Shown here in pieces: positions 1-7,900 of a DNA stretch of 9,570 bases. Source of the DNA: Candidatus Omnitrophota bacterium (GTDB lineage: Bacteria; Omnitrophota; Koll11; Gygaellales; Profunditerraquicolaceae); assembly GCA_026387515.1 (NCBI GenBank), contig JAPLLP010000268.1, forward strand, positions 1-9,570, written 5' to 3'. The translations under genes and the position numbers were made by a program. Under the pieces are notes generated by a model. That model searched no databases. It saw nothing but the letters and a program-made list of their open reading frames with translations, and had not been told where the DNA came from. Numbering within the stretch: the stretch's first letter is position 1; each line of letters opens with the position of its first letter.

Positions 1-753
1 GAGTAAATCTTTGGCAGTGGTATCCGCTTCACCAACTAAAGCTTCGATGTCCGGAAAACCCAACGAATAACCATCGTCTCTATTTTTCTTAGTGGTTACT
101 TCAAATTTTACTACCGGAAGCTTCTGTTCCTCTTGATCAGGATCAGCGCTCACCGGACAAGAATATAAAACAGGCGCAGCCTTATCTATCGCAGGAACCT
201 GCATAGAACTTATCCATTCCAGCGCCTCATCCGCAGTCTTTGTCCAGATTAAAATAATTTCGGGAAACTGTTCTTGCGGATTGGTGATATTAGTGAAAAA
301 TTTGCCTTGCATAAAATCGTAGGCCTCAAATTTACCCTGGTTAATTAATTTCTCGGCGTAAGAATCAAACCATGGTGTCTGAGAAGTAAAGCCGCTTGTT
401 ACCTGTTGAGGAACGAATAGTACTAGGGGTTTACGCTGCGCGCCCTTAATCCTTATTATTTCTTCAAAAGTGCTAAGATGGCAAAGGCCCAATGTAGCAC
501 CCGTAACTACAAATATCTGCCCTCCGTCAACTATTAGCTGCTCTGCCTCATCGGGTATATAACCTCCATCGGAATGATGACTTATCACCCTGGGGTTATC
601 TATAAAGGCATTGCCATAGGTGTTACTGAAAAAGTTTAGCCTCTGAGTTATCTGAGGGGCATCGATCAATTTCATAAGCGGCCCAATCAGATACTGCCAC
701 AGACTACTCAACGCTCCCAGATTTCCCAGGTGAGTAATGGTAAGCGTGGCTTT
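1..753 (-). other. C-terminal domain fused to NfnA, weakly LOG/SLOG-like
   Basis: Residues 376-626 start with a beta-like stretch TLTITHLGNLG. A segment VVTGATLGLCHLSTFEEI (about 456-474) recalls the PGGxGTxxE loop of LOG/SLOG nucleotide-binding proteins. Next come KPLVLFVP and PWFDSYAEKLINQGKF, which resemble the KPVVL...FYDPLL...GFI block of that family, and then DEALEWI, like its final helix. The key Gly-rich loop is poorly kept (S469-T-F-E-E in place of GTLEE). The similarity is from memory of the family pattern and is tentative. The domain is not NfnB: there is no N-terminal cysteine cluster region or dinucleotide-binding GxGxxG pair. Confidence 0.35.
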
Positions 754-1878
754 GGGGTTTACGAGGTGGCTATTTTTAAGGCCGAGCGCGAGTTTTTCTT
801 TTAGTTTTTTCTCCAGCTGCGGCTTTTGCATTTCGCAAGGCCCAAGCCTGCACCCGGAATCTCCAAAGAAATGCTCCATTGCCTGGCGTTCTTCAGCTAC
901 ATATGTACTTAAACGGTTGCTTAAAACCTCCCAGTTTAAACCAACTAAAGCCGCAGGCTCAAGTTCTTTTGCCGGGCCGCAGTTTAACTCGTATTCCGGG
1001 CCGTTAACACAGGCGAAATCCGGCCTCTCGGATCCGTCAGCATATTTTAAACTTACCCGGCAGCCTCCACACATCCCGGTGCCATCTACCATGATCGGGT
1101 TAAGGCTCACGATCAGCCTGATATTAATATTATTCTCAGCGCTGTATTTACTACAAAGCTCGTTTACCTTTTGCATCATTATGGGAGGGCCGATGGCATA
1201 AACCAGCTTAACTTTCTTTGCGGTTTGCGAATTTCTCAAAAGTTCTTCCAACTCATGAGTTACCAGGCGCTTTTCTTCATCAAGGGTAACGCGCAATTCA
1301 TCCGAGGCCGCTTGAATTTCATCTTTATAAATAAGCAGCTTGCTTTCCCTGGCCCCGATAATGGAATAAACCCGGTATCCTCTTTTTTGGGCATCTTGCC
1401 GCAATTCTCTAGCTATAAGCAACTCCGGAGCTACACCTACGCCTCCCAGGACTAAACAAACAATATCCCCTGCCTGCAACTCTTCCACACTCTTCATCCT
1501 AAGGGCATCATCTGCGGGAATTTTTCTGCCTTCAGGGTGATTATATAGCGCTATGCCGCTTGGCCTGCCCAAGGGGCCTGAAACAGCATATAGGCTATCC
1601 CCCACCTGGAAGTTTTCTCCCAGGTCATAAGTAGTCTTACCGACTTCCTGAAAAGTAAGAGTTATCGTCCCTTTAGTGCTGTCACAACCGGCAATAGTAA
1701 GCGGGATCCTTTCACCGTTTTCCCTGTTCATTATGATCACGAATTGGCCGGCCAGGGCTTGCTTGGCAATTACAGGAGCAAAGACGTTAATTTCGATAAT
1801 ATTAAAAGGCAATGTGGTGCCCGGTTTTATGCCGCTGGCGAGAATCTTTTTGCTTAGTATCTGGTATTTTTGCGGCAC
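1..1878 (-). CDS. NfnA-like ferredoxin-NADP+ reductase alpha subunit fused to an unidentified C-terminal domain (3' end outside window)
   Basis: The frame translates without a stop from 1878 to base 1 (626 codons) and continues past the left edge. Residues 1-325 match the NfnA/SudB family, which carries electrons between NAD(P)H and ferredoxin or a partner subunit through FAD and a [2Fe-2S] cluster, in the cytosol. Visible motifs: R57-IPLT, the flavin-binding RxxPLT-type signature; GGVGVAP at 145-151, the pyridine-nucleotide loop; GPPIMM, typical of this fold; and D265-GTGM-C270-GG-C273 with C290, the Asp-plus-three-Cys cluster site of NfnA (PyrK has Cys in place of Asp). NfnA proteins are usually about 280 residues; this one is at least 626. 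Residues 376-626 form another domain with Rossmann-like character, described separately. GTG at 1878 (MPQKYQILSKK) is preferred because family members begin at that point and GGTGAG lies 9 nt upstream; TTG at 1896 is the alternative. No NfnB-like large subunit is visible. The NfnA call is firm; the fused domain's role is unknown. Confidence 0.87.
   Translation of the reverse strand, partial: MPQKYQILSKKILASGIKPGTTLPFNIIEINVFAPVIAKQALAGQFVIIMNRENGERIPLTIAGCDSTKGTITLTFQEVGKTTYDLGENFQVGDSLYAVSGPLGRPSGIALYNHPEGRKIPADDALRMKSVEELQAGDIVCLVLGGVGVAPELLIARELRQDAQKRGYRVYSIIGARESKLLIYKDEIQAASDELRVTLDEEKRLVTHELEELLRNSQTAKKVKLVYAIGPPIMMQKVNELCSKYSAENNINIRLIVSLNPIMVDGTGMCGGCRVSLKYADGSERPDFACVNGPEYELNCGPAKELEPAALVGLNWEVLSNRLSTYVAEERQAMEHFFGDSGCRLGPCEMQKPQLEKKLKEKLALGLKNSHLVNPKATLTITHLGNLGALSSLWQYLIGPLMKLIDAPQITQRLNFFSNTYGNAFIDNPRVISHHSDGGYIPDEAEQLIVDGGQIFVVTGATLGLCHLSTFEEIIRIKGAQRKPLVLFVPQQVTSGFTSQTPWFDSYAEKLINQGKFEAYDFMQGKFFTNITNPQEQFPEIILIWTKTADEALEWISSMQVPAIDKAAPVLYSCPVSADPDQEEQKLPVVKFEVTTKKNRDDGYSLGFPDIEALVGEADTTAKDLL
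1009..1086 (-). other. [2Fe-2S] cluster site of the NfnA-like domain
   Basis: Residues 265-290 of the reductase carry D265, C270, C273 and C290 in the pattern DGTGMCGGCR...FAC. In PyrK the first position is Cys; Asp there is the NfnA hallmark and tunes the cluster. All ligands are present, so the cluster is expected to be functional. Further cysteines (C300, and C343/C348 in CRLGPC) follow and are not part of the standard site. Confidence 0.8.
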
Positions 1879-1910
1879 AGAATGACACTCACCCAAGCCT
1901 ACCTCTGTAA
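1876..1910 (-). promoter_or_regulatory. Coupled stop/start junction with two candidate ribosome-binding sites
   Basis: The giant gene's TGA (1889-1891) lies 10 nt before the GTG at 1878, the preferred start of the NfnA-like gene. GGTGAG, which spans that stop, is its likely ribosome-binding site at 9 nt spacing. An in-frame TTG at 1896, preceded by AGAGGT at about 4 nt, would give an 8-nt overlap. The reading frame has a stop at 1936-1938, so the start lies between there and 1878. Either choice implies translational coupling in one operon. Confidence 0.6.
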
Positions 1911-4900
1911 TTGCCCCAGAGAAATAAAACAAGTATCACTAGGCTTACTATCAATAGCGGATTGACGAAGCGCTTTAGAGAAGCTGATTTTTTTGGCACA
2001 GGGAGCGCCGGCATTGGTTCTACAGGAATATCTAATACTCTATATCTGGGTATTGACACACCATTTTTCTCCCACCCTTCTAAAAACTCTTGGAGCGTTT
2101 TTAAATCACCCTCCACATCGCCGGTTTGGCGTAAAAAACGATAGTGCTCATAACTCAGCTTCATCGACGAATATTTCCTGACCAACGGCTCTAACTCTTT
2201 GAGCAAGCTGATCACGGAAGGCCTGGCTTCTGCGGGACGAGTTTTATCCTTCTGCCAATTAAAAATCCCGAAAATCATGGTCATAATAAAATCCGGTTTC
2301 CTCCCATAATAAACATCAATAAATGACTGCATCTGGCATCCCATGACGGAAAAATCTTGCGAACCATGATATTTTTTGTACAGCCTGACCACATCCAATA
2401 AGGGCGCCATCGGGTCTTGAAACCTGGCAGCATCCGCAACAAACCTGTATTTATCCGTCTGCATCAATCTTAACGTATCAATACCTATATTTTCATTTTG
2501 TACCACGCCAAAACGCACTTCCTGCTCTTTGTCCTGAGCTAAAACTGCCAAAATCTCCGGAAGCGCGCGCATAGATTCAGCTAGATGTATCCTTATATTA
2601 ATGTAGGGATGCGACACTAACGCCTTCTGGACATACCCTGAAGTGATCTTGTCAATTGTAAATTCCGGCTCGGTTATGACGTTAACCGCCCTTCTGATTA
2701 CTGCCGGCGAAACCTCGGAATCTTCGCGCAGGGCATTTAAATACTCTGCCAACGATGTTCGGGTTTTAATTGTTGAAGGGGCTATGGGTTCAGTAATTTT
2801 CCCCAGTGTCAAAAAAGCTTCCTGCAATTGACGCACCTGCTCAAAACCAACCAGAACCTTCCAGAATTCAGCAGAATTATGATCTGCCCCTCGGGCCATT
2901 AAACCATCCCATTGCTGATTTAGGCGCGCGACATGATCTTCAAAACCTATAGCTCCTCCTTCAATGCTTCTAAGATTAGGATTATCAAGAATTGTCGTTT
3001 TTAAACCCGGCTCAAAAGAAATCAATCCGGAACGCGCGAAAGTCTTTGCCATCCTACGGCCGGCCTGGGCAAAAGGGTCCTCGCTGCGATTCATATTTTT
3101 GTCCTGATGCAGGCTAAATGAACGAAACTTCCAGCCGAAATTATCCAACTCGGCTGCCTGAGCCGCCTTAAGCAAAACCGGCAATGAGACCACATCTTCG
3201 TTATCAAACCTCCCCTTTGGATGAGTCATAACCCCGTATAGACGCTTAATCAGGCCCCATCGGGTATGAGCGTATCTGGCAGGATGCGCCAATTTATCCT
3301 GCTCAATGGCGGAAAATGTTTTTAGCTCCACATAAAAAGAAGTCAATAAGACATTCCAGGCGTGATAAAAACAATGGGAGGTATCCGGCCTTAAGATGCC
3401 GGTGCGTTGCCCCTGAGGGATATAATCCGAACCATCCGCGAGCACCTTCCGCCAGAAATACACCGGCCGGCCCTGATCATCTACTGACAACGGTTTTACC
3501 CCGTCATCAATAGCCCAGGAAAACAGGCTGGGGTCGTGATGATTCCAGATAAAATCAACCCCGTCTTCATCAAATCGTATCATGGGAGCTCCCAAAATAA
3601 TACTGGGAGAACGAGCCATGGCCTTATAATAATGGCCGATAGTCGCGACTACCTGCAATAAATTGATAGTTTTAGTTGCCTCGTCTTTATGAAGCTCCGT
3701 GGCCTTTTGCAGCATTTCATAGTCTGTGACCCGGTGGGCTCCGGGGTTGGCGGGATCAGTTACCTCTAATACCCACCCCAGGAGCTTACCAGCCTGGTTA
3801 TCTTCCAGATAAGTAGATTCCATGGGATTATAGAATTCTTCATAGCCAATAAGCCCGGCAAGTTCAGAGACATTCACATTACTGGGGTCAGGCATCACCA
3901 CACGATAACCTTGGTCTTTCATCAACCCTATCTGGCGGACGAACATATTTACCGTTGTTTCAATACTTTCTTGCCTGGTCAAAGGTAGTGTCAACACGGG
4001 TACAAACGGCTTCTCCGGCATTGCCTGTAGATACAAAGGCCCTTCAGGGATATCATTAGCGCCTCTGGGGACAATGCGGTTAAGCATGGCACAAACGTAA
4101 GAAAAGTTGTATTGCGCTCGTTTGGTCTGAAGGCTCAAGCCATTATATCTGTTATTGGCAAACGCGATTTTCATGGCCCGGCCGTTACTTAATATCAAAC
4201 TATCATCCTTCAATTGTTTATACACAGTTTCTAATATCTGCTGCCGGATACCCGGCTTGATAACAGAGAAATATTTAGCAAATTCCTGGATCTGTTCGGG
4301 GTCCATCTGAGCGAATAACCGATATACCAATACCTTATCTTGGCGCAGATTATTAAAAAATGTATTAAGTTGATTATTTCGCCAGAGGGTTGGTAGATCT
4401 TGTGTTTGCAAAACGTCCGCTTTCATTTCGATCCCGGGCAGAGGACGAGGAAGCTCTAAGGCATGCGACCATGCCATATCATACCCATACTTTAAATATG
4501 AATAAGGCAACATTACTATAGCAATACCTATCATCACCAACCTGATCAGCCACCTCCTAGTCAGCTTAAAGGAAAACGGCTGATGGAAGAAAATACGTTT
4601 AAATAATCTATATGACAACACTGCTGCGTATGGCAGTAAAACAACTATTACTGATACCAGGCCAGCTACTATTAATACGCAGGCCGGGGTATCTATGATA
4701 ACCCCTATCAGCGTGACTGATACGAGCCCGAAAACAACCAATTTGATGACCTCCCACCAGCCTGACCGCGATGCCTTTTTCTCAGGCGTAGGCGTAGTTT
4801 TTGGCCGTGCCCAATCATCGCTGAGCGGCTGAGGAACTCCTCGCGCGGCTTTCCTGTATATTTCGTAGTCAGCATCGCTAACTTTTCCGGACCGTTTAGC

Positions 4901-7900
4901 CTTTTCCATTCTTCTAAGGAAAGCTCTTGTATTAGCTTCAGAGAATCCTTCAAGAAGCAGATTAATGCTATGCGGCAGGCCACAGAGCGCGCCTATTTCG
5001 TGGCGCGTGATAGCGCATAACTTTTGGTCTTGCCTGACATATATCGTTATCGCGCCAGCTGGATCTATATACCAGAAGCCGCGGATATCTTGCCTGCCAC
5101 TTGGAAGCCTGATCTCTTCTACAATCTTCACCTCTAATCGTTCAAATTTATCCCCCCTCACCCCCTGCGCAAGAGGCAATCGCAATATCTCGCAAATAAG
5201 ATAGAAGACAGAATCTATTTCGGGAGATCTTTTATTTAATGTTCGCAGTACTTTCATGCCCTTAACCAGTATTTCTTTCTCCTCGGCGGTTACTGCCCCA
5301 TCCGCTGCCGCGCTATCACTAATGGCCGGAGCAAGAAAGGCGATCTCGGTAAACTCTTGCCTGCTCTTTAAATACTCTGCGAGCGTGATGAAATTTAACA
5401 GCCCGTTTTCTTGAGGCGGATTAAAGCCGCTGCGCTGATCATAGATGGCGCACATCTTAGACTCGCTATTCAAGGCCCAACCCGCTAAACCGGCGGGCTT
5501 TTTAAAAATATAAGGCGCAGTTAGCGCTTCGCTTTTTAACTCTGCTTCCTCCGGCTCAAAACGTATAAAATTATTACCTGACCCGTACAACATTCCGTAA
5601 CGAGGAGTTTTCTTGAAAAATGCTTCCGGTGTAAGCGTAATAGTATCTCCTATCATTGCGCGCTGCCACCAGGCCTTGCAGTTTTGCGCTACCTGCCGCA
5701 AGAGCGTCTCCTCCCGGGAATATGGCCAAAACAGGCGGTATTCCGGATTAAAATCTTCTGCAATGCAAAGTATACGGGAGAAACGATTATGGAAATTGGG
5801 CTTACTTGCCAATTCTAAGAATCCCTTGGCCACCACAAACCTTAACTCCCCTTCTTGTGTCTTAACCACCCCTAATAACGGTTGGCCGCTGTAGGCAGCT
5901 TGTTCTAGATTCGTGCCACTTAATAAAGAAATACTGGTACTGGCCCCAAACTTAATGTAATCGTCTTCCTTAAAACCCACATAGAGATGCCTTTGAAGCA
6001 AAATAATCTCCATCTGCGGCGAGTGGGCATCTTTAGGGTCTAAGGCCAGGCGCATACAGGGAGAACCATGATGGTTAGATATTTCCAGATTAAATACCTC
6101 TTTGATAGCATAAAATAGCGCACTATTAATTTCAGTGGGAGCTTGAGCCTGACTCTTATGAAACAAGACCTGCATCCATTGCGCAGCAGCGGGTTTTGGT
6201 GGAACAACTGGATTTGTTGGAACATTTGACTTTGCTGGAGCGACTGGTTTTGATGGAACAACATCAGCTTTATTCAAACAGGCGCTTAGATCTGCCTCGG
6301 CCTGGGAAATTTCTGCTTCACTAGTTACCGAATATTCTCTTCTCTTATTCGGCTCTACCCTGGCATCTAAAATTACGAGCACGGTATTAGCCATATTCAT
6401 AGAAACCGTAATCCCTGTTTTAAAATTTTTGTTTGCCTGCAACATGGCGATGTTGGTACGATTTAATTCCAGCTCAACCTCCTGGCTTTTGCCTTCTATC
6501 TTGCAGCGCGCGTTCCACGATTTTTTATCTGCAGGCTTAATAAGTTTTATTTGGGTAACATTCGATAAGGAAGGGACGTTGGCTTTAGCCTCGGGAGCTA
6601 CGGTAGCAGGTGCTGGAGCAGGTAGGGGCACTGCTGTAGGAGTGGACGGTTTTTTCTGGACAGCCATACAACGGACGAATTGGCGCTTGAAAACTCTAAT
6701 GGCCTCCGGTTCGTTTTCAAAACGAATATGCACTCCGCCAATTTCAATGGCACCCTCCTTAAAAACAATAGCCGGTGGCTGAAGCATAAAGCCGCGGGCA
6801 AGCCAGGTATACCATTTAGTATCTCTGACAATAAGCTTAGTCTCTCCGGCAAACGTCACCGTAAACACCTTATTTGAACCTTGTGTTATTATTGCCACCT
6901 TTAATTCGGGAAAGAGATCAATATCCTCTTCTGCTCCTATCCAAATTTTAGTCAAGTCCTTTGCTTGAGCAAGGACTTTGGCAAGCGTGGTTGTGCCCCG
7001 GCCGTCTTCCGGGACATGGTAGATTATGGTGCCGTCTTTAAATCGGTAAGGTAGCTTGACAAGAGGAACCTCTCGGTTATTGACGGGTATTTCTCTCTCT
7101 AAGACAACACCTTGAAACGCAGGCGCTTTTAAAGTAATCTCTTCCCCTTGCAAGGGCTTAAACTTCTGCTGATACTCTCCGGGCTGCACATTGTTAACCA
7201 GATTATCGGCTATTTGGGAATCCTTCTCCTGATAGTAACGCACAATGCAAGATTCTCTTAATGCGCTATCGGCAACACTTGCTTTAAATAATTTTTTATA
7301 AGCCAACGCCAGAGCTACCAAAACAACACCCGAACCTACTAGCCAGGGAACTAAGGGAGACGTTGCCTCCCTACCTATATATCGAGGGTCTCCAAGGAAA
7401 GAAGTCAACTTAAGACTAGTTTTTACATCATAAACTCCTCCGGCCTCTTCGTCCAAAATAGCCATAACCGCTTTTTTCACTTTTTGAAGCGTAACTGCAA
7501 AATCATGCAATAAAATATCTATCCTGATCCATAATTCCGCTTCTTTGGCGTCAAATCTCAGCCGCGAGCTTAACATAGTTGCTAAATGCTGCCCCCCCGG
7601 AAGACCATTAAGTTCTTCGTAAGAAACATGGCGGCGCTCTATATAGTCAAGTGCAGCCCTATAACCGGCATACTCCTGCTCTACCCACTGGGCTGCCGCA
7701 TAAAACTCGGGGTTTTTGCCGATATCCTCCAGCATAGCGCCCTCTTTAATAATTATCGCGCTCAGCAACTCTTTATATATAGAGTTGGTCTTGGACAGTG
7801 CTAGTAATTTTTCAAAAGAAACGACATTTACAAGCAACTTAACCGAGAGCCTTTCAGAGCCATCGTCAACATTTCTAACCAATACTGCCGCGTGAAGTTC

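Noticed and set aside
1..753. NfnB or glutamate-synthase small-subunit domain fused after NfnA
   Set aside because: No cysteine-rich N-terminal cluster region and no paired GxGxxG dinucleotide-binding motifs are visible.
737..1455. Overlapping plus-strand open frames of 154 and 94 codons
   Set aside because: They lie antisense to the NfnA motifs, which are unmistakable on the minus strand; the translations show no family features.
1889..1938. A frameshift joining the giant gene and the NfnA-like gene into one protein
   Set aside because: The giant protein ends in a membrane anchor and short basic tail, the downstream frame has its own stop at 1936-1938, and a family-typical N-terminus begins at 1878.
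4708..4983. Minus-strand 91-codon open frame in another frame
   Set aside because: It lies inside the giant gene across the region of the HEIGALCGLPH motif and the first membrane helix; it has no features of its own.
5481..5503. GC-rich hairpin (CCCGC/GCGGG, 7-nt loop) followed by a T run on the plus strand, like an intrinsic terminator
   Set aside because: It points antisense inside the giant gene, where no plus-strand gene exists to terminate; the bases encode KKPAGLAGW on the coding strand.
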